6,733 nucleotides of DNA from Sutterella sp. (lineage in GTDB: Bacteria > Pseudomonadota > Gammaproteobacteria > Burkholderiales > Burkholderiaceae_F). The DNA is taken from NCBI GenBank assembly GCA_019410445.1, contig DXSO01000010.1, positions 19,986 to 26,718 on the forward strand, read 5' to 3'. The notes below the pieces were generated by a model that saw only the letters and a program-made list of their open reading frames with translations, made no database searches and was not told the DNA's origin. Below, piece by piece: positions 1 to 5,687 of the stretch; within the stretch, counting starts at the first letter, position 1, and each line of letters opens with the position of its first letter. A program made the position numbers and the translations under genes.

Positions 1-1046
1 GCAAGGACTTCAGGAGACTCATCAAAACCGATGGGCTGTCCCTTTTCATTGAGTTTCGGTCCTTGGAATACAAGATTGCCGGTATGTTCGTCAATCACGG
101 CGAAGTAACGCTTGCGCCCGCCCGACTTCACCATATCTTCCGTAATCGGCTTGTAGTCATCGGTCACCAGACAAGGCGAGTTCGTCCACTTGCGCATCCA
201 CTCCAGATTGCAGAGATTTTCACGCAATCCAACAAAAATCAAACCGTGCAGGAAGGCCGCGTCTGTACCGGGCTTAATGGGAATCCATTCAGATTCACCC
301 AAAGCGCCTTCAGGCATGCGCGGATCCACAAACACAAGACGCGCACCATTTTCACGAGCCTGAGAAGCCGTCGAAAAAACGCCCATTGCGCAATTGAGCG
401 TACGGCCGACCAACAGCAAATAACGTACGTTGAGGTAGTCTGGTTCCACCCTTCCTAACCCGGAGAAAGTCGGACCAAAAATCAAGCGTCGGCCGAAGGT
501 TGAAGCAGAATTGCAGGTTGCCGAGTGATTGATCACGTTGGGTGTTCCCAACGCCGGAGCGAACCAATTCTGATAAGCCGTGAAGTTATGACTCGTCAAG
601 ACAACGGACTGCTCACCATTCTTGGCGACAATATCCTTCAGTTTGGCAGCAATTTCATTGAGCGCCTGATCCCAAGAAATTTCCTCAAATTCACCGCTGC
701 CGCGCTCTCCCTTGCGCTTTAAGGGTTTGCGGATGCGCATCGGATGATCCCATGCCCAGAGCGCCGCCGCACCTCGACCGCAAAAGCCTCGCTGCGGATG
801 ATCAGGGTTGGGAAGAATTCGAATGCTGGCACGTGAAGGCTTTTCGCCTTCCTTGTGCATTGCTAAAAGTCCGCACCGAGCGCCGCACATACAGCAACCG
901 ACGGGATAAGCCTTCCAGCCCTTCTTTTTGAGAGTCTCAACTTCTTGTTTGGCCGCCGCCCATCCTAATGAGGATGTCGCGGCAGTCGCCCCAGCCGCCC
1001 CCAATAGAGCACGTCTGGAAATGTGAGGAAGTTTGACGTCTGCCAT
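1..1046 (-). CDS. Tat-exported molybdopterin oxidoreductase, N-terminal part (DMSO reductase superfamily, PsrA/PhsA-like)
   Basis: This is the first 348 codons of a large catalytic subunit; the gene continues past the left edge, since relatives are usually 700-900 residues. The N-terminus has a twin-arginine signal (Ser10-Arg11-Arg12-Ala-Leu-Leu, then an Ala/Gly-rich stretch to about residue 32), so the folded enzyme should be exported to the periplasm. A [4Fe-4S] motif follows: Cys51-x2-Cys54-x3-Cys58-x30-Cys89. At residues 174-182 the segment HSATCNSAS places Cys178 where the protein ligand to molybdenum sits in polysulfide/thiosulfate-reductase-type enzymes. The stretch VFVDPRMPEGALGESEWIPIKPGTDAAF contains a typical bis-MGD-binding DPR...PGTD segment. 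The ATG at 1046 is preceded by AGGAGAA. Electron-transfer and membrane subunits, if any, would lie outside the window. The substrate cannot be told from this part: polysulfide, thiosulfate, arsenate-type or aromatic substrates are all possible. The enzyme class is secure, the substrate is not. Confidence 0.93.
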   Translation of the reverse strand, partial: MADVKLPHISRRALLGAAGATAATSSLGWAAAKQEVETLKKKGWKAYPVGCCMCGARCGLLAMHKEGEKPSRASIRILPNPDHPQRGFCGRGAAALWAWDHPMRIRKPLKRKGERGSGEFEEISWDQALNEIAAKLKDIVAKNGEQSVVLTSHNFTAYQNWFAPALGTPNVINHSATCNSASTFGRRLIFGPTFSGLGRVEPDYLNVRYLLLVGRTLNCAMGVFSTASQARENGARLVFVDPRMPEGALGESEWIPIKPGTDAAFLHGLIFVGLRENLCNLEWMRKWTNSPCLVTDDYKPITEDMVKSGGRKRYFAVIDEHTGNLVFQGPKLNEKGQPIGFDESPEVL

Positions 1047-1050
1047 CTTC

Positions 1051-1057
1051 TTCTCCT
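1051..1057 (-). promoter_or_regulatory. Ribosome binding site of the molybdoenzyme
   Basis: AGGAGAA on the minus strand lies four bases before the ATG at 1046. It supports this start, which also gives a complete Tat signal at the right distance from the N-terminus. Confidence 0.75.
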
Positions 1058-1157
1058 GTTTTTTTATCGTGTACGCGGTGCACCGATGCGTAATGCATTG
1101 TTTCTGCACTCAACCGACTGGCGTTGATGTCAAAGACTTTTTCTCACTTCCAGCGGC

Positions 1158-1168
1158 TGATGAGTCAA
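1158..1168 (+). repeat. Operator-like motif copy 1, TGATGAGTCAA
   Basis: First of three copies of T(A/G)ATGAGTC(A/T)(A/T). Its core TGAGTCA is a 7-bp palindrome around a central base. Copy 3 is exactly 100 bp to the right in the same orientation. Confidence 0.5.
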
Positions 1169-1237
1169 CAGAAAGCGACACCTGTCTTCGATTCTATGAA
1201 TCCAAAGAAAACAGCAAAGACCTTAAGAAAACAATGA

Positions 1238-1248
1238 TTGACTCATTA
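1238..1248 (-). repeat. Operator-like motif copy 2, TAATGAGTCAA on the minus strand
   Basis: Inverted relative to copies 1 and 3. With copy 3 it forms a perfect 9-bp inverted repeat (GACTCATTA at 1240-1248, TAATGAGTC at 1258-1266, 9-bp spacer). The copy centres are 20 bp apart, about two helical turns. Confidence 0.55.
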
Positions 1249-1257
1249 ATTGCTTAG

Positions 1258-1268
1258 TAATGAGTCTT
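1258..1268 (+). repeat. Operator-like motif copy 3, TAATGAGTCTT
   Basis: Right half of the inverted repeat with copy 2, about 100 bp before the HxlR-type start codon. The arrangement resembles a dimeric regulator site; the likely but unproven binder is the adjacent winged-helix protein. Confidence 0.55.
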
Positions 1269-1365
1269 AAGCCTTTTTGCTTAATCGAGCCTGGACAAAT
1301 ATCGTAGCGGGTTAATCCGCAGTGCTAAGATTCGGCTTTTAAAAGTACCTGATTCAGGGACGGTT

Positions 1366-1833
1366 ATGTATCAGCCGAAGCTTCCTAAAGACCTGCGTTG
1401 TCCTTTGGAATTTGCTCTTGAGTTTTTTAGCGGCCGTTGGAAGTCACGTATCTTGTGCCTTCTCTATTCTGAAGGCAGCGTGCGCTACAACGACATAAAA
1501 AAAGCACTTGAAAATGTCTCCGATACAGTTCTAGCCAGTACTCTCAAGGAACTTATCGGACACGACTTGGTTGAACGCAGGCAATTCGCGGAAATTCCCC
1601 CTCGTGTGGAATATTCGCTAACCGAAAAAGGCAAAAGTCTGGTGCCTTATCTGCGAAACATTTGCCAATGGTCGGCTCAGTTTCATAATTTCAACGAAAT
1701 GTCCGACGAAGCGCTTTCTCATTGTAAGAATTGCGTGATCAACAAACACCTATCGAACAAAACCTGTCAAGATACCCCCTCGGATGGTTGCGGCCAATGT
1801 GGGGCAAATGCTTGCAGCAAAGCTGCTTCTTAA
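1366..1833 (+). CDS. HxlR-family winged-helix transcriptional regulator with a Cys-rich C-terminal tail
   Basis: A 155-residue DNA-binding protein. Residues 12-102 form a typical HxlR domain: CPLEFALEFFSGRWKSRIL at 12-30, the recognition-helix region around 50-64 (SDTVLASTLKELI), and a wing ending in PPRVEYSLTEKGKSLVP at 78-94. HxlR proteins act as dimers. Cys12 occupies the conserved N-terminal cysteine position that serves as a redox switch in some members such as HypR. The odd part is the last 36 residues, with six cysteines (120, 123, 134, 142, 145, 150) including two CxxC pairs, which is beyond the usual 110-120-residue domain. It may bind metal or sense redox or reactive sulfur, but that is inference. 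The start at 1366 has AGGGA at 1356-1360. The gene faces away from the molybdoenzyme across the shared region, suggesting control of that enzyme and itself. The domain assignment is secure; ligand and targets are unknown. Confidence 0.93.
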   Translation: MYQPKLPKDLRCPLEFALEFFSGRWKSRILCLLYSEGSVRYNDIKKALENVSDTVLASTLKELIGHDLVERRQFAEIPPRVEYSLTEKGKSLVPYLRNICQWSAQFHNFNEMSDEALSHCKNCVINKHLSNKTCQDTPSDGCGQCGANACSKAAS

Positions 1834-1873
1834 GCGTATCGGAACACTCGCAACCATCGACACTCCTGCCGTA

Positions 1874-2635
1874 TTAGATTTTCAGCACCGCACCTGAATT
1901 GAAATTCAGAGTTTTATTTGATCGAACTGTTCCGAGTTGATTGGAGACGAAGCATGTCTCAAAGCAACACCGTCGATCTGATACATGAGAATGACCATAA
2001 ATCCAATATGCCGGACGCCATTTGAGTACCAAATCTCGGCAATCCGCAATAAAGGCCGCCTTTACCTCTGAAGTTCTGTACCGTTGCGGCGTTAATTCCG
2101 GTATCGGCACATGGTGAGTAACAACCACCGTCTTGCTTGGCTCTACGTTGTTTAAAGACGACTCCAAAAATGCGAGCGATCTTTCTTGCAGTCCATTGAT
2201 TTCCTCAATCGTCACTGCCCGATCCGCTTTCCGAATGCATCTATAGTCAGCAATCTGACGCTGCACGATCTCTCGCTGACAAGGGTCTTTGATTGCGGAC
2301 CACAACGTTGTGCAAACTATGTGAACACCTTCGTACTCAACGCTGACATTGTTGAGGTACTCAACATTGGATCTCAGTGCAAGTCTGAGAACATCTCCGC
2401 TTAATGATGCTTCCGCTTGACCATAAAACTCATGGTTTCCAGGAACAATCCACGTCTGACGATAATGTTGCCCGCACCAGTCCCAAAACCAATCAAACGC
2501 GTGCAGATCGCTCAGTAGCGCTACGTCTCCAGCCAAAATCAAGCATTCGCCCAAAGCTCGCAATCCTCCGTTGATCACATAATCTCTGTTGGCCGGATTT
2601 TCTAAATGCAAATCGGATGCAAACTGCAAAAGCAT
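1874..2635 (-). CDS. Calcineurin-like metallophosphoesterase
   Basis: A 253-residue cytosolic protein with the full set of metallophosphoesterase motifs in order: Asp8-Leu-His10 (SDLHLE), Gly36-Asp37 (LAGDV), Gly66-Asn67-His68-Glu69 (PGNHEFYG), Thr173-His174-His175, and Gly214-His215-Ser-His217. These residues form the two-metal site that hydrolyses phosphomonoesters or phosphodiesters. The length fits the small stand-alone bacterial members of the family, and there is no signal peptide or extra domain. The substrate is unknown; such proteins have been linked variously to nucleotides, cyclic nucleotides and nucleic acid ends. The start at 2635 has AAGGGA at about 2643-2648. The gene converges with the HxlR-type gene (40 bp apart) and lies 53 bp downstream of the transporter in the same orientation, so the two may be co-transcribed. 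No functional tie to either neighbour is evident. Confidence 0.92.
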   Translation of the reverse strand: MLLQFASDLHLENPANRDYVINGGLRALGECLILAGDVALLSDLHAFDWFWDWCGQHYRQTWIVPGNHEFYGQAEASLSGDVLRLALRSNVEYLNNVSVEYEGVHIVCTTLWSAIKDPCQREIVQRQIADYRCIRKADRAVTIEEINGLQERSLAFLESSLNNVEPSKTVVVTHHVPIPELTPQRYRTSEVKAAFIADCRDLVLKWRPAYWIYGHSHVSDRRCCFETCFVSNQLGTVRSNKTLNFNSGAVLKI

Positions 2636-2688
2636 GAAAAATCCCTTTTCAGATCAGAAGTGAAGATGCGACTAAGGTCGTCAGACGA

Positions 2689-3546
2689 TCAGAGCAACAA
2701 CAAAAGCGTGCCAACGACGATCATCATGAGCCCTATTGCGCCTTTGCCATTGAGCCGCTCTTTGAAAAAGAGCCAAGAAAACATTACTGTGACCAGAATG
2801 CTGAGTTTATCGATCGGAACAACAACGCTAGCAGGTCCCGTCTGCAAAGCCTTGTAATAACACAGCCATGAACCTCCGGTTGCCAGCCCCGAAAGAACAA
2901 TAAACAGCAATTCTTTACGAGGTGCTTTTCCGATTTCCTTTGTCTTTCCGGTTACAAAAACCATCATCCAAGACATCAACAGCACAACCAAAGTCCGAAT
3001 AGCCGTCCCAAGATTGGATTCAACGCCTTCGATGCCTATCTTGCCCAGTATTGCAGTCAAGGCCGCAAACACTGCCGACATGACCGCATACAGAAGCCAT
3101 CTACGACCGGACACGGCATGATCCGATCTCTTTTTCTCAATCATAAACAACGTTCCAGCCATGATAAGCAGCATGGCCAACGCTGTAATCAAGGTAAATT
3201 TTTCCCCCAGAAAAACAACGGCAAATAAGATCGTCAATATTGTGCTCGTCTTATCTACGGGCACTACCTTGTTGACATCTCCAAGCTGCAGCGCCTTAAA
3301 GTAACTCAGCCATGAAGCTCCCGTTGCAAGACCAGAAAGGATCAAAAACAACCACGTTTCAAACGACAACGTCCGTATGTTCTCATGTGATCCGATGGCA
3401 AAGACAATAAGCCAGGAAAAAATCAACACCACGATGGTGCGAATTGCAGTTGCCACAGTGGAATCGGTCTTTGCAATGCCGCACTTGGCCAAAACAGCCG
3501 TGAGTCCTGCAAACAATGCCGAAAGGCAAGCATACGTCAGCCACAT
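2689..3546 (-). CDS. EamA/DMT-superfamily membrane transporter built from two duplicated units
   Basis: A 285-residue inner-membrane protein, predicted by eye to have ten transmembrane helices, five per half. Each half reads like the small (about 140-residue) single-domain EamA proteins: an N-terminal helix, TAIRT followed by a hydrophobic helix with SW, the signature LSGLATG-x-SWL-x-Y-x-KALQ, then VVP-x-DK-x-S and a final hydrophobic helix ending GTL. Residues 2-137 and 150-285 align without a gap at a constant offset of 148 residues, with 63 identities in 136 columns (46%) by my count. Typical 10-helix DMT carriers have far more diverged halves, so this looks like a relatively young tandem fusion. 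DMT carriers move small metabolites such as amino acids, sugars or nucleosides; the substrate here is unknown. The ATG at 3546 has a strong GGGAGG at 3557-3562. It lies downstream of assT, but a hairpin terminator separates them. Confidence 0.9.
   Translation of the reverse strand: MWLTYACLSALFAGLTAVLAKCGIAKTDSTVATAIRTIVVLIFSWLIVFAIGSHENIRTLSFETWLFLILSGLATGASWLSYFKALQLGDVNKVVPVDKTSTILTILFAVVFLGEKFTLITALAMLLIMAGTLFMIEKKRSDHAVSGRRWLLYAVMSAVFAALTAILGKIGIEGVESNLGTAIRTLVVLLMSWMMVFVTGKTKEIGKAPRKELLFIVLSGLATGGSWLCYYKALQTGPASVVVPIDKLSILVTVMFSWLFFKERLNGKGAIGLMMIVVGTLLLLL
2692..3099 (-). repeat. Transporter internal duplication, second unit
   Basis: Encodes residues 150-285 of the EamA protein. Best-kept blocks between the two units are TAIRT/VVL, LSGLATG/SWL, Y-x-KALQ-x-G and VVP-x-DK-x-S. 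The linker (residues 138-149, EKKRSDHAVSGR-like) is short and charged. Confidence 0.8.
3136..3543 (-). repeat. Transporter internal duplication, first unit
   Basis: Encodes residues 2-137 of the EamA protein. It pairs with the second unit without gaps. DNA similarity is also visible, for example between 3289-3340 and 2846-2896 (around the SGLATG-x-SWL coding stretch). Confidence 0.8.
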
Positions 3547-3556
3547 GGAACATATT

Positions 3557-3562
3557 CCTCCC
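3557..3562 (-). promoter_or_regulatory. Ribosome binding site of the EamA transporter
   Basis: GGGAGG on the minus strand, ten bases before the ATG at 3546. An alternative ATG closer to it is in another frame and gives no protein of interest. A TACAAT hexamer at 3575-3570 just upstream could be a -10, but no good -35 accompanies it. Confidence 0.6.
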
Positions 3563-3603
3563 TGAGGCGATTGTATGCTTGCCAGACAAAAACAACAGAT
3601 AAC

Positions 3604-3633
3604 AAAAAAGGGAATCCCCAGATCCCCTTTTTT
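3604..3633. terminator. Intrinsic terminator downstream of assT, symmetric on both strands
   Basis: A perfect 9-bp inverted repeat, AAAAAAGGG (3604-3612) and CCCTTTTTT (3625-3633), flanks a 12-base loop. On either strand the 3' arm ends in six T residues, so it can end transcription both ways. It lies 22 bp after the assT stop codon and should insulate the transporter gene from assT transcription. The G/C part of the stem is short (3 bp), so efficiency is uncertain. Confidence 0.75.
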
Positions 3634-3654
3634 GCTCTGCTCAATGACTGAACA

Positions 3655-5445
3655 TTATTTGGCGAAAGCCTGCTTCAAATCCACAATATGCCCTTGATAA
3701 TGAGGTGCTGACGCTTTGTTGTTGTAGACATCGATTTCAACCTTCACTTCCTTAGTCTTGTAATCGATTTCCTGAAGACGACCGATCGTACCCTTGGTCT
3801 GATCAAACAAACCCACCGATCCGTAGAATCCGAACATCGTGTTTTTATCTGCCTGGTAAGCAGCATTGGAGGTAATCGGCGAGAAGCTTTCATAACCACG
3901 ATCCTTGCCGTACTCCCAGGTCTGTTGAACTGTCATATTCTTCATGTCGATCTTATATTCGACCATGCGCGAATAATTCATTTCCGGCAAAGCAGGCTGT
4001 TCGTAATGACGAACCTGTCCATTGTCAAACACGACAATCGATCCATTCTTAGATGCACGGGGCCATGCAGCATGTTGTGTGTATGTGAAGTCAAATCCGC
4101 CTTCGCAATCACCAGTCGGAGTGCACTTAATGGGCTTACCATGCGCATCAATCGGCTTGAGCAACTTCTTTTCTAACCCGTTCTTCCAGCCTGTTGAAGG
4201 AGCCAGGATCCATTTCACCTGCTTATCGCGTCCAATCTTCATCACCCCCTGATGGCGAGCTGAAATGATGATGGAATCATCACTTGGATCGTATGCAACA
4301 GAGTTGACGTGAGCCCAATTGCGTCCTGTTCCAACGCCTGCAGCATCCCCAAAGGGAGCCAAAGGTTCAGAACCCACACTCTGCCCCTGAGCATCCAAAT
4401 CGACATTCATACACACAGCGCCAAGATCGAGATTTTTGATCAGATCATCACGCGTGGGGTCAAGAATCGTATTGAGATCCCACTCATCGATCACATTTCC
4501 TGAACGGTCAACTTCGAGAATAAAGTCACGAACAGTTTGCACCACTTGTCCATCCGGGCGGTGATAGCGATACTTGGCGGCACGCAGCAACACATGTCCA
4601 TTGGGCATTTCCCACGAAGCGTGACTAAGGTCAATATATCCGGGAGGCAACGGATGCTTGGCTACGATTCGACCTGCAAGATTCAATTCAATCCAGCGCT
4701 GCCCCTGCACCAACGTGTAGGTTCCGGTCTTCGTCGGATAGAACCCCATGGCGTAGCCGCGGTCGGCAATGTTGTAGTTAATACCATCGTAAATAGCTTC
4801 AGGCTCAAGCCACCAACGGAACTCGCCTTGCGTATCCACCACATAATTCAGAGGAATTGTCTCAAAGGCAAGAGAACCACCAGAGGGATTGGCCGCGCTC
4901 TTACTCATCTGCGGCGTCTTAGGCATGATCCAATTTACTTCGGATCCCTTTGGAGGACGTGTTCCAGAGTTCACGAAGTACAAGCGATTCTTGAACTTCG
5001 GATCCAATTTTGTGACTTTAGGCTGCGGAAGAGCCGTGATGTTGCGATTATCCATGTAATGCATTGTGAGTGCAGGAGTCACAATGCTGTATGTATCCGT
5101 AATTTTTTTGCCGTCAAGCTTATAGCTGACAACCACTGTATTGCGGTAGTCAGGATAAAGACCGAAGACCGGAATGCCATCATTAGACAAAAGCGTCATG
5201 CGTCCCACGTCGTAACTGATGTCAACCCCTCCGTTGGGCTTGCCTTTTACCGTGACCTTGATATCTGTCGGATTCTTGGTATTGCGATTAATCACAGCCG
5301 TCAAGGGTGAATAGCCATACGGATTAACGATCACGTTGCCCAGATGCGTACCCTTGGGAGTGGGAGCCGGTGCCATAGATTCAGCAGAAGCTGCCATTGA
5401 AAAGGCCACTGCGGCAGCAGCAATCGTCAGATGAATGATCTTCAT
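3655..5445 (-). CDS. assT: Arylsulfate sulfotransferase AssT (periplasmic, PAPS-independent)
   Basis: A 596-residue precursor, close to the length of E. coli AssT. The enzyme moves a sulfuryl group from one phenolic sulfate ester to another phenol through a sulfohistidine intermediate, in the periplasm, without PAPS. Residues 1-21 form a Sec signal peptide with likely cleavage after ASA (Ala21). The body should be the N-terminal beta domain plus a six-bladed propeller. Active-site positions known from E. coli AssT (His252, His356, Arg374, His436, mature numbering) match His275 (DLSHASWEMPNGH), His379 (GRNWAHVNSV), Arg397 (ISARHQG) and His458 (YTQHAAWPR) in the precursor: the 104- and 18-residue spacings agree exactly, the last by one residue. 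Cys441 and Cys447 (CTPTGDC) match the essential disulfide pair. The ATG at 5445 is chosen over an in-frame TTG at 5502 because it starts the signal peptide and follows AGGAGA. No dsbL/dsbI partners lie beside it. A divergent LysR gene is the likely regulator. Confidence 0.96.
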   Translation of the reverse strand: MKIIHLTIAAAAVAFSMAASAESMAPAPTPKGTHLGNVIVNPYGYSPLTAVINRNTKNPTDIKVTVKGKPNGGVDISYDVGRMTLLSNDGIPVFGLYPDYRNTVVVSYKLDGKKITDTYSIVTPALTMHYMDNRNITALPQPKVTKLDPKFKNRLYFVNSGTRPPKGSEVNWIMPKTPQMSKSAANPSGGSLAFETIPLNYVVDTQGEFRWWLEPEAIYDGINYNIADRGYAMGFYPTKTGTYTLVQGQRWIELNLAGRIVAKHPLPPGYIDLSHASWEMPNGHVLLRAAKYRYHRPDGQVVQTVRDFILEVDRSGNVIDEWDLNTILDPTRDDLIKNLDLGAVCMNVDLDAQGQSVGSEPLAPFGDAAGVGTGRNWAHVNSVAYDPSDDSIIISARHQGVMKIGRDKQVKWILAPSTGWKNGLEKKLLKPIDAHGKPIKCTPTGDCEGGFDFTYTQHAAWPRASKNGSIVVFDNGQVRHYEQPALPEMNYSRMVEYKIDMKNMTVQQTWEYGKDRGYESFSPITSNAAYQADKNTMFGFYGSVGLFDQTKGTIGRLQEIDYKTKEVKVEIDVYNNKASAPHYQGHIVDLKQAFAK

Positions 5446-5452
5446 TTGTCTT

Positions 5453-5458
5453 TCTCCT
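5453..5458 (-). promoter_or_regulatory. Ribosome binding site fixing the assT start
   Basis: AGGAGA on the minus strand, seven bases before the ATG at 5445. It decides against the longer in-frame reading that begins with TTG at 5502, which would put 19 polar residues before the signal peptide. Confidence 0.8.
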
Positions 5459-5516
5459 CGTTCAAAATGACATGCCGATTCGCTGTTTGTTAAACGAACC
5501 AACCTGTGAAAATCAG

Positions 5517-5522
5517 TCTATA
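5517..5522 (-). promoter_or_regulatory. assT: Candidate -10 element of assT
   Basis: TATAGA on the minus strand, about 70 bp before the assT start. No good -35 lies 16-18 bp upstream (that region reads GATTTT), as expected of an activator-dependent promoter. The palindrome at 5527-5539 sits in the spacer. The call rests on one hexamer. Confidence 0.3.
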
Positions 5523-5526
5523 GAGA

Positions 5527-5539
5527 CTTGAATTTCAAG
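5527..5539. promoter_or_regulatory. Palindrome CTTGAATTTCAAG in the assT promoter region
   Basis: A perfect 6-bp inverted repeat around one central base. It also fits the T-N11-A pattern of LysR-type sites (T5528 to A5540). It lies just upstream of the candidate assT -10, where a bound LysR-type dimer could affect polymerase. Confidence 0.45.
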
Positions 5540-5587
5540 AAAATCGGCTCATACCCAGAATGCGTCAGCAACTCTCGTAAAGTGCTG

Positions 5588-5602
5588 TTGCAAGATCTGC
5601 AA
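5588..5602. promoter_or_regulatory. LysR-type box TTGCA-N5-TGCAA
   Basis: A 15-bp interrupted palindrome, TTGCAAGATCTGCAA, that meets the T-N11-A rule (T5589 to A5601), the classic recognition pattern of LysR-type regulators. It lies about 86-100 bp before the LysR start and about 143-157 bp before the assT start, and overlaps the candidate lysR -35. That layout is usual for autorepression plus activation of the divergent gene. Confidence 0.55.
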
Positions 5603-5616
5603 AGGACTTTTAGGAT
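5588..5616 (+). promoter_or_regulatory. Candidate promoter of the LysR-type gene
   Basis: TTGCAA (5588-5593) and TAGGAT (5611-5616) are separated by 17 bp; each matches four of six consensus bases. The -35 lies inside the LysR-type palindrome. The remaining leader to the start codon is about 65 bases. Confidence 0.4.
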
Positions 5617-5687
5617 TGAGTGCATCAAAGAGAAAAACAAACGCTGACAAGTTTTGATCAAGCGTCATTCGAGTCTGGATCTTGCAC

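Larger units (their letters stand above)
1047..1365. promoter_or_regulatory. Divergent intergenic region between the molybdoenzyme and hxlR-type genes
   Basis: These 319 bp separate two divergent genes and contain no convincing coding sequence. They hold three copies of an 11-bp motif, listed separately. Other symmetry is visible. TTGATGTCAA at 1124-1133 is a near-perfect inverted repeat, and its minus strand reads a consensus-like TTGACA (1133-1128) that could be a -35 for the molybdoenzyme, but I find no good -10 at normal spacing. TTAAGC-N6-GCTTAA lies at 1267-1284. GCGG-N6-CCGC lies at 1307-1320, about 46-59 bp before the regulator start. TTGATGTCAA does not have the spacing of an FNR site (TTGAT-N4-ATCAA). 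No confident promoter can be assigned for either gene. Confidence 0.6.

Noticed and set aside
63..458. A 131-codon plus-strand open frame at the left edge
   Set aside because: Antisense to the molybdoenzyme, whose continuous reading with FeS and bis-MGD motifs covers this whole stretch.
1124..1133. TTGATGTCAA as an FNR site for the molybdoenzyme
   Set aside because: The half-sites are separated by two bases, not the four required between TTGAT and ATCAA, so it does not fit FNR.
1033..1257. A 74-codon plus-strand open frame spanning the divergent intergenic region
   Set aside because: It begins with TTG inside the molybdoenzyme start region, lacks a Shine-Dalgarno, runs through the operator-like repeats and resembles no family I recognise.
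1814..1830. GCAGC-AAA-GCTGC hairpin plus T-rich end as a terminator for the HxlR-type gene
   Set aside because: The stem is only 5 bp with a 3-base loop, it lies inside the coding sequence, and the T run is interrupted (TTCTT).
1895..1912. CTGAAT-N4-ATTCAG inverted repeat at the 3' end of the metallophosphoesterase gene
   Set aside because: Short, A/T-rich, inside coding sequence and without a T-tract; probably chance.
4537..5310. A 257-codon plus-strand open frame inside assT
   Set aside because: It lies fully antisense to assT, whose catalytic motifs and signal peptide are clear. The translation is rich in His/Arg/Ile with no domain-like pattern, typical of an antisense shadow.
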